From NCBI GenBank assembly GCA_022432975.1, contig CM039512.1, positions 4,883,498 through 4,947,497 of the forward strand: a stretch of 64,000 nucleotides of DNA, read 5' to 3'. Source of the stretch: Begonia masoniana. Lineage: Eukaryota; Streptophyta; Magnoliopsida; Cucurbitales; Begoniaceae. Below the pieces are notes generated by a model. That model did no database searches, was not told the DNA's origin, and saw only the letters and a program-made list of their open reading frames with translations. The stretch's first letter is position 1; the number at the start of each line of letters is the position of its first letter. The translations under genes were made by a program, and so were the position numbers. Positions 1 to 10,752 of this stretch are shown piece after piece.

Positions 1-320
1 GTTGCCGATCGATCGATCGCTCGAAATAGCGATTGATCGGCTAGGTGAAGTTTCACTAAGTGTTCTAGTAAGGAAAACATCAACCGAAAACATCGACCCA
101 TCAAAAGTAGTTCGGTTGATGTTGGGCAGTAATTTGTGGCTATGCGGTTAAGTTTTCTTTGAGAAGTTTGGTCGATGTGTCGACCGATTAGAGAAGTGGT
201 TTCTGTTAAGTTGATAAGTTTTAAAAGTGTTCGGTCGAGATCTTCGACCATTTAGTAAAAGTGTTCGATCGAGGGCATAAGTCTGTTAAGTGTCTTATCA
301 AAGGAAACGTGACTGAAAAT

Positions 321-482
321 GTCGACCGATCTCGTTACAGAGGCCATGTCGACCGATCTCGTTATCGAGGCCATGTCGACCAATTTTACCCGAGAGGCCA
401 CGTCAACCGATTTTATCCGAGAGACCTTGTCGACCGATCTCGTTACAGAGATTATGTCGACCGATTTTACCCGAGAGGAATT
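321..482. repeat. 27-bp minisatellite, six units
   Basis: Six head-to-tail units of 27 bp, most starting GTCGACCGAT and alternating between a CTCGTTACAGAGG-like and a TTTTACCCGAGAGG-like second half. The unit length is divisible by three, so two frames stay open across the array without this meaning that it is coding. The flanks (1-320) hold looser copies of the GACCGAT core. No gene is seen from 1 to 320. Confidence 0.85.
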
Positions 483-3431
483 AAGTGTTGATCTATGTTA
501 TAACTGCTGACCGATTTTGATGTGGTTTGTAACTCTTCAAGGACTGTGTCTTTTCGACCGACGCCCCCTATTATGCTAAAGTTTAACTTTTGCAAGTAAG
601 TTTAATTTAATAGAAATTTCCACGCGTGAATAGTCTTTCGCTGATTGGGGTTAATTACCCTTATGCATGTATGATTAAATGAATTAAGTTAGACCCTAAA
701 TATCGATAGATATAGATTGAATGCCCGAGTCCGTTCTCTAACAAATGAAAATGAATGAACGAAAAGGAAATGAAATGAAAAATGAAATGAATGAAATAAA
801 AGTTTAAATTTTTCGTGATTTTTATGAATACTACAAGGGTAAATTTATGGGACATTACACGTAATGTTTAAGAACAAAAGATTGTTTCGGGATTGGGACC
901 CCTAGTTCTGTACCCTAATTTTTTTGGGGTGAGAACGAGGTCATTGCCCGAGATCAGAACTTCGTTTTCAGCCCTAATTTTGAGAAGTTGCCCACGAACG
1001 GAGGGTCAATCTCTGAAAATATATAAATTTAAAACGGAGGATAATCGGTCATGTCAGAATTTAATTTATTACATTTTATATAATTTAAAGTTTTAGTTAT
1101 TAGTATTTTTATTTCAAAGGATTTCAAATTAATAACCTAATTTAATATTCAAATTGTTAATTACCCTTTTAAATATTTGTTTCTACGGTTTTGTGCGTCT
1201 GACATCATTGCTTACATCATTGCTTCATCCATTTCCACATCTGTTCCTCGTTTGTGATCCAACTCCATTTGTAGACCAGCCTAACGACCGACCCCAGTTT
1301 CAAATGCTATGGATTTGATCGAATCCACTTTCACCGATGCGATTCCATTGACCTAAAGAAAACCCGTTGTATTACCATTTTATGAGTATTGAAAAAAACA
1401 ATAATAAGATCAAATGTAATTTAGACTCTGAATTTATAAAATCGCGTCTTAAACTAGTTTTTATCTTTCAATTGATAAATTCAAAGATTGGGAGCAATCT
1501 AATTCCCCTATGTAGCGTCGGTTTCCGTGAAGTGGGGAGTGAAAACCCACTATTCCAATATGAGTGGAGCCTCTCTTCTTCTCATAGACATTACTGCTTT
1601 TAGAGTTTGAGGAAAGTCTCTTCTTCCATGGTTGAGACAGAAGAACACAGGGAGAAGAGAAACTATTTTGCAGACAGAGGCACTAGGTGGGTTATCTTCC
1701 CTCCATTCCTATCATTCTCTCTCTCTCTATTTATGCTTTTAAAGGTTTGAGACTTGCATTTAATGGAACATGAAGAGGTAGATCGGAGGACAAAGATGGA
1801 AACCTCATAGGTAGGTGATTTGGGTTGTTCCTTTCTGAATTGATTCAAGTTCATAATTTTTGTTATTTTACGAGAAAAGTTCCTTTTGAAGATCCAGAAT
1901 CAGGTTGCTGGGCAGTAAAGAACCATGATTTTAGTTGCTGAAGCTTCAAGTTTTGGACGTGCGGTGTTATGAACAATGATTTTACGTACAAAAGATTGGA
2001 CATAAAGTTTCTGGTTCATAGGTGAATATTATGCCTTGTAATGAACCTGTAAAACGTGGATTAATTGGATTTTTTTTCTCTTTTGAATTAATGGAGAAAT
2101 CCGGCGAGAAAGTGGATTATCGGCGCCGGATAAAAGACGCTAAGTCGCTGCTCGGTCCCATAAGCCGTAGTCGGTTGAGTTGTCCACGATTCAGATGGGC
2201 TGTGGCCCATACCCTATTTTTGTGCTGATTTGTATTTTTTTAACCCAATTATTCACTGCTGCTTTAAACCTGATTTGAACTTCAACTCAAATAATCTTGA
2301 GTCATTTGTAGACCCAAAATTTGGATTTTTAAAATATGAAATTTATCATGAAGTTTGGAATATTATTCTGTTTGGGTGCCGAAATTTAGACTTGGATCTA
2401 ATATGTTAATAGATTTTTCTATGTTGCTTGAACTTTGGATATTGGTAGACCCAGTTGAGGTAAAAATTTAATTTGACGTACGGTATTATATAGTTTTCTG
2501 AATTTTAAATTTCGTAATATAGTCACTGAATAGTTTAAATTGAGCATATTCATTTAATTAAAATTCATTCATAGCGTTATTTTGTGAAAATGGATAATAG
2601 GACAGCAAATGTTGTGTCATTGGGTTTCAAATCCCTAAACTTGATCAGGGTTATTATGGCTATTGCGATCGCCAGAGTATCGATGTTGTTTATTTCTTAT
2701 TGTGCCTATGACATTGTATGTCCAAAGTCCTCGAGTGACTTCAATTTAAATTGGTGTTATCTTTGTACAGCTAGAGTTTATTTTCAGTATGTACCACTTT
2801 ATATTGGATTGTTTCGTTAAATTGTTATATGTATATTTCTCATTCCATTTAATTTTATTAAAAGTTTTAATCATAGTATGCTCACTCATTTGTTTTAATT
2901 AATTACTAAATATAAAACTATTTATTTGCTGAGTTTAGTTGACTCACCCTAAACGATTTCCCCATTTCAAGACTTGTTAAGAGAGATTTGGATTTTGGAT
3001 TGACCGACGCAAGATTGTGTTCGACGATATTTTAGTTCTTATTTTATTTCTCTAAAATGTTTCTTGATGAAATCTTATTTCCTTTGTAGTTCATTACACT
3101 CTTTTGGAAAAGAGTATATTACTTTTATTTAAATTTGCATATTTTATTGGACATATATTATTGTGCTATAATTAATGTTCGACCTTATTTTAGTTCATTG
3201 GTAATTGAGTCCTCATTATTTAATAAATTTTGTAAGACTTCTGCCGCTATCAGTGAAACTTCAACTTATGGGTCGGACGATCTAGTCTGTTTTGGGTCAG
3301 ATCATTCTTCATTTTATCTCGGGTCTCTTTGGAGCGTGATACTTTTTATCGTCAAAAACATATATTTAAATATTAGCAATTTGAGATCTAATAAGTTCGA
3401 GATTCGAATTGTACCTTGCCTGTTAGTTTTG
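483..3431. other. Gene-free stretch, probably decayed retroelement DNA
   Basis: No coding region can be supported: open frames are under about 100 codons and resemble nothing I know. The segment around 2930-2990 (TTTGCTGAGTTTAGTTGACTC and the flanks of this) resembles segments near 37390-37445 and 39930-39990, so it is probably a remnant of the same dispersed repeat, perhaps an old LTR. Borders could not be set. Confidence 0.4.
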
Positions 3432-3668
3432 GTGTGACCCGATTTATAACTGGGCCAGGCCGGTTCGGCCCACGTTGTGAATCTCAATATGACTAGGGTT
3501 TTATGTTATGTATAAATATATGCTAGTATGGCAAAACTTATTGTACCTTAATTTTATATAGTGATTTCTCCTCTGCCCGTGGTTTTTTCCCTTCTAGGGT
3601 TTCCACGTAAATCTTGGTGTCTATTTTTTCTCGTTTTTCTTTTTCGTTTTCAGTTCGGTTTTTCAACA
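3432..3668 (+). repeat. Putative 5' LTR of the outer copia element
   Basis: The stretch ends in CAACA two bases before a primer binding site and contains a TATA-like box (TATAAATATA, 3511-3520), then a pyrimidine-rich leader, as in short copia LTRs. The 3' end is well supported. The 5' end (TGTGACCCG) is a guess because no second LTR is present for comparison. Confidence 0.5.
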
Positions 3669-3670
3669 AT

Positions 3671-3682
3671 TGGTATCAGAGC
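3671..3682 (+). promoter_or_regulatory. Primer binding site (initiator tRNA-Met)
   Basis: TGGTATCAGAGC is complementary to the 3' end of plant initiator tRNA-Met, the usual primer for minus-strand DNA synthesis in copia elements. It follows the LTR end by two bases. Confidence 0.85.
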
Positions 3683-5114
3683 TCAGGTTGAAGGATTTCG
3701 AAAATCAGATTTTGATTTTTCGATGGTATCGAACGTTTTTCAGGTTTGCAATTTCGGTAATTGAAATTGCAATTAAGAGGAAAAAGAAAATAGAAAAAGA
3801 AAAGAAAATTAATTTCTTTTCTGTTTTTTTCTCTGCGTGAAGAAACAGAAAGAAATTCTCTGTTGATCTTCTTCGACAGAGTTTGTCTTCTCCCTCGCGA
3901 AACAGCCCGCGTGAATCGACAGAGAACGGAGAAGCAGCTGCCTCTCATTGCCGCCATCGCCGAGGAGGAGAACAGAGCTGCTCGCCGCCGTTCTGCAAAC
4001 TGACCACGTGAACAGCCGAGCGCCGAACAGAGCCCAGCCGCCGTGAGGGAAAACTGTCCTCGCCGCCGATCTGCTCCGAACGCCGATCAGAACCCACCGC
4101 ACAGTGCTTTCGCTGCTTTGCCGTTGTTAGTGATTTTTTATACCCTAACGCAAGTGCACGTGTCGCTAACGAAATAATAAAGTAAGTAAAAGTCGATCCC
4201 ACGAGGATATTCTTAATCAAAGTAATTTTTGCTATAAAATTCTATAAAAATGAAAATAGAAATATTTAAAATAGATAAATGGCGAGGAATGATAAAATAA
4301 AATTATTCAGAATCAATAAAAACTAAAATTGAGATGATTTAAGAAAGGAAATAAAATTAAAAGCTTTGGTTATGGTTGATTTCCTCACTACACGCATTTT
4401 ACTCTGATACTACACGATGCTACAACATTGATCTTGAACAGCAAGAATCAAAATATTTATAGGTTTCTTTCAAATTGCCTATGTAAATTCAATTTTAGAA
4501 TTTCTCTCGACTTTGAAAGAAGGTAACTAACATTGAATTTTTATAAATTCTATTCTTAATGCCAATTGAATTAACGTTAACTACTTTGTAACATATTAAT
4601 CCAATTAATCAATCGTGCATCTTAACATTTATATTTATCCGTCGATATAATATAAACATGAAACATCAAACTATCTGTCGATATGAATTGAATTAGACAA
4701 GGAATATCACGAAAGATTGTTCCAAGCAAAAATACATTATCAATGCTACAGTATTAGTCACAGAACAACAAGAATTCATATATTTCTAGAGTTCCGCCGA
4801 ATTACTTAGATAAATTCATTTCAGAATTTTCTTTTCGATTTTTTTGAAAAGACAAAAACTTAATGTGAATTTTCTTGTAAACACATTCCTAACGCCAAAT
4901 AAATTAATGTTAGCTACTTTGCAACAATTTTAATTTATTTAATTACTCATGTATCTTAAATTCCTATTTACCTATCGATACAATACGAACATGTGAATTT
5001 AAATCTGTCTATTGACACAATTTAATTTATGCAATAAAAATCATGAGCAATTGTTTAGTGAAAAATACTAAGTATTCATAGATCAAAGTAAAAACATGTA
5101 AAGAGAGTACTTTC

Positions 5115-5516
5115 TGTGATGACCCGAATGGACACGTATGAGGAGGAACCACCCAGTGCTCTGCGAATCCCGAGTGGGACTTGGGCCGGAGGGTGACGTG
5201 CTGGGTTAAAACTCTGCGGATTCCGGGTTGGACTTGGGCCGGAGGGTTTGGTCGTAGAAAGAGGGGTCGTCACAATCCCACATCGCTTGAGGAAGTATGT
5301 GAAAATGAAACATATGTAAAGAGACCCTCCCAAGATAGTAAGACGCGTTTTGGAGCACAATTGACAATGGATCTCATAAGAACTCCTAAGTTAAAAGTGC
5401 TTCGGCGAGAGTTGTACCAGGTTCGGTGATCGACTGAAATGTTCTTGCCAAACAAAGCCGTGAGGGGAGGATATTGGGCTGCGGACAATATCTTGTTGGG
5501 ATAAGGGATCGTTACA
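5115..5516 (+). mobile_element. Cassandra-like TRIM LTR with 5S rRNA-derived sequence
   Basis: A 402-bp insertion, TGTGATGACCC to GATCGTTACA, with near-matching flanks CTTTC (5110-5114) and ATTTC (5517-5521). Positions of about 5350-5450 resemble plant 5S rRNA: AGAACTCC, AGTTAA, GTGCTTCGGCGAGAG and TTGTACCAGG follow each other in the 5S order and spacing. Cassandra elements are non-autonomous LTR elements whose LTRs carry 5S rRNA-derived RNA polymerase III promoter sequence. Here only one LTR is seen, so this is a solo LTR. It is diverged and not a functional 5S gene. Confidence 0.75.
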
Positions 5517-6367
5517 ATTTCTCTCATAACCAAGATTAAAGAAACTAGCCTAAAATCATAATAAAATAAAAATAATAAAAATAAAAAGAAGAAGAAGTCT
5601 CTGTCTCCAGCCGCAGACTCCCCGAACTCGCCTACTTCAATAGAGTAAAAGATGTGTATAAATACCTTTTTTCCTTGAGGGAATTAAATTCTTCTTTTAT
5701 CGTTCTCTCTCCTCCAGAATTTCCTTGATTAATGGCTTATTATCATGGTAAAATCTTCTTGATTTGCTCTTTATTGTCGTCCACTCTTCTAAATCGTCCA
5801 TTCTCATTGTAATCCATTCTGTTCAGTAGTCCACGCTGCTCAATCGTCCACACTGCCAGCAATCCATTCTGCCAGTCGTCCACACTGCAAGCAATCCATT
5901 CTGCCAGTCATCCACGTTTTTTTGTCCTTTAGTGCTTTTTTGACTTTTTGTTTTTCCAGGCCAAGTCCACGCTTTCTATCGTCCACGTTTTTTTGTCGTT
6001 TAGTGACTTTTTGTCTTTTAGTTTCTGTCACTTCTCCATGCTGTACCAGTTGTCCACGCTTTCCATCGTCCACGCTTTCTGTTTTTTCGTCCATTTTCTC
6101 TGTCGTCCACACTTTCTAACGTCCACGCTTTTTGTTTTTCGTCCATTTTCTCTGTCGTCCATAATTGACCGTGCTTTTCCCTGTCGTCCACAGTTGACCG
6201 TGCTTTTCTCAGTCGTCCACGTTGCTCAGTCGTCCAAACTCCCAGATTCTGCTCCCTGATTTATGTCCTTTATTTGTGGTAACAATTGCTTTATTTTCGT
6301 TTTCTTCTAGATTTTGGTAATCTTCATTGATTTTCTATTAAAACACCGATATCCCATTTTTGCATCT

Positions 6368-7545
6368 TATTGACTTAAATAATGTTTAAGTCTAACGATG
6401 TTTTTGATGATGTGTTTTTAAGAAGTGTAATTTGATTAAGGTAAATATATGAGATTAATGAATTATGTTGATGATGTTAATAATTTGATTAATAAATTAA
6501 ATATTGACCTTATTATATTTTTCTCTAGCTTTTAAGTGGAAATGCCCTTTGAAAAGGGTATTTAGTTGTTTAACAAATCTGGTTAAGTGTTCAGGGTGTG
6601 ATAGCAAAACAAGGCTAAAACTGATGAAGTACTGCATATCCACTGAAGTAGAAGAGAAGACTTATACCGCCAGCAAAACGACAAAGTTCACATCCACCAC
6701 TGGTTGTTCAAAGGCAACATCCACCGCTGAACAGTATCTTTCGGCGGCATAGCAAAGAATGCCATCTACCTGCAAAAGAAAGTGACGTTGACCACGTACA
6801 TCTACCGATGGCAGTTCAAGCATTGTAAAGTTACATCTACCGCTGAACAGTATTTTCTGCCAACACTGATATTTAAAATACCAGGAAACAACAGTAACAC
6901 TCGTCCAGAGCTTTAACTCCAGACCATTAATTGCGACAAACGAAAGCGACTTCAGAACGAAACAGCTAGCTGTCTATGTACGGATGTTTCTCCAACGGCT
7001 ATTTCTATATTCAGATGAGAAGCCTTCGATATCTGATGCCGATTACAAACAGAGTATAAAGGGGAGAAAGAAGCTCGGGAGAATCACTTTTTGCAGAAAT
7101 TATCTTTGAATTCTTACGAGCGATTGTCTAGCAATACTCTGTATTTTTCTACACCTCTCTACTCTGTTACTTGAGACTCAATTTTTGAGAGAGTGTAGCG
7201 TGTGCTGAAAAATCATATCTTATTGTTAAAGACAGTGGATTGTCGCCCGTGAAGAACAATCCAGAATTGTAAAAGGCTGTAGATCGTCGCCCGTGAAGTG
7301 CGATTTAATTTTCTCTGAGGAGAAGGAAAGAATCTTCAAGGGGGAGCCTTGGAGCATGGACGTAGGTAGTTTGGCCGAACTACGTTAAAAACTACGGTAT
7401 CATTTTTCTTTCTTCTCTTACTTTACTTTTGCCTGTGTGTTTGTTGTAAATTTAGTAATTGCATACAAGAGAGAAAACAATTAGATTAAGAAAATAAATT
7501 TAAAAAGTCTAATTCACCCCTCTCTTAGACAATAATGATCATACA
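6368..7545 (+). mobile_element. Sirevirus-type solo LTR
   Basis: The left end, TATTGACTTAAATAATGTTTA, and the right end, CTTAGACAATAATGATCATACA, match the ends of the Sirevirus LTRs at 42923-44397 (TGTTGACTTAAATAGTGTTTA and GATCCTACA). Flanks are CATCT (6363-6367) and CATTT (7546-7550), one mismatch. A TATA-like box lies at 7055-7060, and a leader with TGTAGCG and ATTGTCGCCCGTGAA matches the R/U5 part of the other LTRs. No internal sequence or second LTR is present. It lies inside the 4125-7768 element and breaks it. Confidence 0.85.
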
Positions 7546-8033
7546 CATTTTCCTGCTAATAACTCTGCATTCAAAATAAAAAATTCAAATTAATGTTAAA
7601 AATCTGCTTTTAATAAAAAATATGTATGAAATATATTTAAATTTAATCACGGCACTGATCATGTAGCAATTATAGTAAATTCCCTTAATTTCTTCTAAAA
7701 TTCACTCAAATCATACAAGTTAAATTACATAAAAATAGTATAAAATAACTCTAAATTTAGAGTTATTAGCTGTCCAAGAACCGATCCTAGTAGCATTCAG
7801 CTGGTTCTGTTTTTTGGTATTTTTGGGTATTTTTCACAGGTTACAATTTCTGCGTATTGATTACTGGGTGCCGCGAATTTTCTGATTAAATTTAGAGTCA
7901 AATATTCTGAAATTTTTGTTTGTGAAATTTTGAGGTTCAGAAATTTATTTTGGAGGGTTGAGATATTATTTGCTATTTTTGAGTAATTATATGGTGGAGA
8001 TATTGTTGGGGAAATATTCTGAATTTTTTAGAG

Positions 8034-8770
8034 ATGAAGTTATTAAAATACGATATTCCGTTGCTGTATAGGAATACAAGAATTTTAATATGACAGATTA
8101 AGATGCAAGATCTTCTCGCTCAAATGGAATTGGATGACACGTTACTTGGTTTTGATAATATGTCTGAGTCTTGGTCAGAGGCAGAGAAACTCACAAGAGA
8201 CAGAAAAACATTATCTCTGATTCGTCTACACTTGTCAAATTCAATTTTGGAGGTTGTGTTGAAGGCGAAATCTGCTGCTGAAGTATGGTCAAAATTGGAA
8301 GATTTGTGCTCGCATAAAACTCTCACGAGTAAGCTGCATTTGAAGCAACGATTATATTTTCATCATATGAGAGAAGGATCTTCTATCGACGAACACTTGT
8401 GTGCATTCAAAGAGATAGTTTCAGATTTGGAAACTTTGGAGTGCAAATATGATGATGAGGATTTAGCATTGATTTTGTTGTACTCGTTGCCTGTTTCATA
8501 CAATATTTTTTGGGACACGATGTTATATAGTCGTGACACGCTAACCTTGAAAGAAGCCTGTGATGCTTTGCTTTCAAAGGAAAGGATGAAGCACCTTGTA
8601 GTTGGATCCGGAACTCAAGGCGAGGGACTTGTTACTCAAGGTAGAGCTACAGAGAAGTCAGAGAAAAATAGTCATAGCAGAAAGAATTCAATGGGCAGAT
8701 CAAAGTCCAGGAATAGAAGCAAAATTTGTTTTTACTGTCAGAAAAAGGGCATATAAAATCAGAGTGTTAT
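8034..8770 (+). pseudogene. Copia gag, 5' part (outer element)
   Basis: Gag is the retroviral-type capsid polyprotein that packages the element RNA. From the ATG at 8034 the frame gives MKLLKYDIPLLYRNTR, then a TGA at 8091-8093 where relatives have Trp, then a UBN2-type gag domain (LHLKQRLYFHHMREG, LALILLYSLPVSY). It ends in a CCHC zinc knuckle starting CFYCQKKG. A single-base deletion near 8745 shifts the frame inside the knuckle; the other frame reads HIKSECY up to the insertion point. The tandem Sirevirus interrupts it at 8770 and reading resumes at 29152. It is broken by at least one stop and one frameshift. Confidence 0.85.
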
Positions 8771-10374
8771 TGTAGGACCGGAATTGTCTAAGAGGGGGGT
8801 GAATTAGACTTTTAAAACTAAATTTATTGATCAATTTAATCACTCTCTCAATTTACTCTATCAGCAATTAAGTTAATAACAATAATGACAGAGAGGGTAA
8901 GAGAGATTGAACACCAACGCTTTTTTCGTGGTTCGGCCAAGCTGCCTACGTCCACGCTCCAAGGCTCACCCCTTGAAGATCCTTAACCTTCTCCTCACGA
9001 GAAAACAGATCGGGATTCCGGGCTCCGATCAACTGCCTTTACAATTCTGGATTGAACTTTCACGGGCGTCAATCCACTGCCTTAGAGAGATTTGAGTTTG
9101 CAAAAATAACGCACAAACTACACTCTCACAACAAATGAATCTCGAGTTCGAGTTTAGAGATGTAGTGAAAAATACAGAGTGAAGAATGACTTTCGCAGCT
9201 AGGGCTCAGAATTCAAATTGGCAAAAGTTGTTACTTCGTGCTCTGAGCTCTGCTTAAATACTCTGTATATCCTTGCTTCATAGAATTGAATGCTTCTTAC
9301 TCCAAATAAAAAAAAATATTACCGTTGGGAAGCATCCGTACTGAAGCAGCTATCCGTTGCATCTGAAAATTTTGTTCGTCGTCGCCATTAAAGGTCTGGA
9401 GTTAATGCTTGAAAACGACATCACTGTAGCTTCGCGGCTAACTTTAAATTCTGGCGGAAGATCATAACCAGATGCAGCTTGTAAAATAATGCCACGTCAT
9501 CGGTAAATGCAACTTGTAGAGCCATCGGCATATGAGGCTTCAAATGTAATCGGCAGTTGACTTAATATGTCATCAGCAGGAATACCATCGGCAAAAGAGT
9601 CTTCATATGTCATCGTTATAAGAATCTTTGGATGCCATCGGTATTTGGAGTGTAAAACTTCATCGGTATTTGAAGTGTAAGACCCCATCGGTATTTGCAT
9701 CTTGTAGGGCCATCGGCAGATGAGTCTTTGAATGCCATCGGCATTTGAATCTTCATAAGCTATTGGCAGATGAGTCCTTGGAGTTTTGTCGTCTAGTGAT
9801 CGGCATGAGAAACCTTGAACGACATCGGCAGATGCAGCTACAAAGCAATCGGCATGAACATCTTTAAACGCCATCGGCACGAGTTTCTTTAAACGCCATC
9901 GGCACGAGTTTCTTTAAAATGCCATCGGCATATGAATCCTCAAACACCATCGGCAGATGTAAACTTTGAACTCCATCGGCAGAGACAACCGTAAATACTA
10001 TCGGCATGAGAATCCTTGAACAGTGTCGGCAAGAGTAGCTTCAAATGCTATCGGCAGATTGCATCTTGACACGTCATCGGCACAAGCACGCACTGAACGA
10101 CTTCTTCTTCTGTCTTTTAGCAATCGGCAGAAGCCTTCATTTCTTTGTCGTCTTGTGATCGGCACAAGGAACAACTAATTTTAGCCCTGTTTAACTATTC
10201 AGCCCTGTATACTCAATACAATTTATTAGATAACTAAAATACCCTTTTCAAGGGTATTTCCAAATAACCTCATATTCATTATTCTCATTAAATACACATA
10301 ATCAAATTACATTATTTATCCTTTAAATACATCATCAAAAACATATTATGACTTAAACACTCTATAAGTCAACA
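8771..10374 (-). repeat. Sirevirus LTR 1 (3' LTR of copy A)
   Basis: 1604 bp, TGTAGGACC to AAGTCAACA on the plus strand, which reads TGTTGACTT to TCCTACA in element orientation. It carries a TATA-like box at 9254-9260 (TATTTAA on the minus strand) and an array of about 20 ATCGGCA motifs, spaced 25-30 bp, from about 9495 to 10165. By eye it differs from LTRs 2 and 3 at five substitutions (near 8831, 9312, 9553 and two at 9850), where LTRs 2 and 3 agree. The 62- and 127-codon open frames inside all three LTRs are shadows of conserved LTR sequence. Confidence 0.95.
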
Positions 10375-10388
10375 ATCTCCCCCTTTTT
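10375..10388 (-). promoter_or_regulatory. Polypurine tract of copy A
   Basis: Reads AAAAAGGGGGAGAT on the minus strand and directly abuts the 3' LTR start (TGTTGACTT). It is the primer for plus-strand DNA synthesis. Confidence 0.9.
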
Positions 10389-10752
10389 GATGATGACAAT
10401 ATGAATTTGATTAATTTAAATACTCCCCCATAATTCTAGCTGCTCCCCCATAGTATATGCATTTTATTCAGTTAACCATACAGAGCAAATCCAAAAACAC
10501 AGAGCAAGCATATATCCAAAAAATATATATCCAGAATGCTAACTAATCAGACTCAAAGCAAATATATATATTCAGAATGCTAACCAAGTCATACTCAATC
10601 ATCAAATACACTATTCTCCCCCATTGACATTATCAAAAACAGATTAGAGAAAGAGCAGAAGCAATGCATTAATGAAAGAAACAGAGAAATTGTATTTGAA
10701 TACTAATTAATGTGTTTACAAGACAAAAAATAAAATAAAAACTTAGGAATAA

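Larger units (their letters stand above)
4125..7768 (+). mobile_element. LTR-like element (TGTTAGTGATTT family), with two nested LTRs
   Basis: Begins TGTTAGTGATTTTTTATAC and ends in AACTCTAAATTTAGAGTTATTA. It is flanked by an imperfect 5-bp duplication, GCCGT (4120-4124) and GCTGT (7769-7773). The inverted copy at 49722-51416 shares both ends and the CGCAAGTGCACGTGTCGCTAACG block, which supports these borders. It has no coding capacity, so a solo LTR or non-autonomous LTR element is likely. It is about 2.05 kb without its insertions. Two diverged copies of a 0.3-kb segment lie at about 4415-4710 and 4735-5050, and an array of short GTCCAC-type motifs at 5780-6240. The clade is not known to me. 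Confidence 0.75.

Noticed and set aside
321..482. Regular repeat units that could suggest a CRISPR array
   Set aside because: The units are directly adjacent without unique spacers, and the window is plant nuclear DNA; it is a minisatellite.
5350..5450. 5S rRNA gene
   Set aside because: The similarity is diverged and lies inside a TG-to-CA insertion with near-matching flanks; a Cassandra-like LTR explains it.
8907..9095. 62-codon frame present identically at 8907, 18303 and 27679
   Set aside because: It lies wholly inside the three LTR copies in the R/U5 region, antisense to the element; identity only reflects LTR identity.
9497..9880. 127-codon minus-strand frame in each LTR
   Set aside because: It is a by-product of the ATCGGCA motif array, whose spacing keeps a frame open; composition and position do not support a gene.
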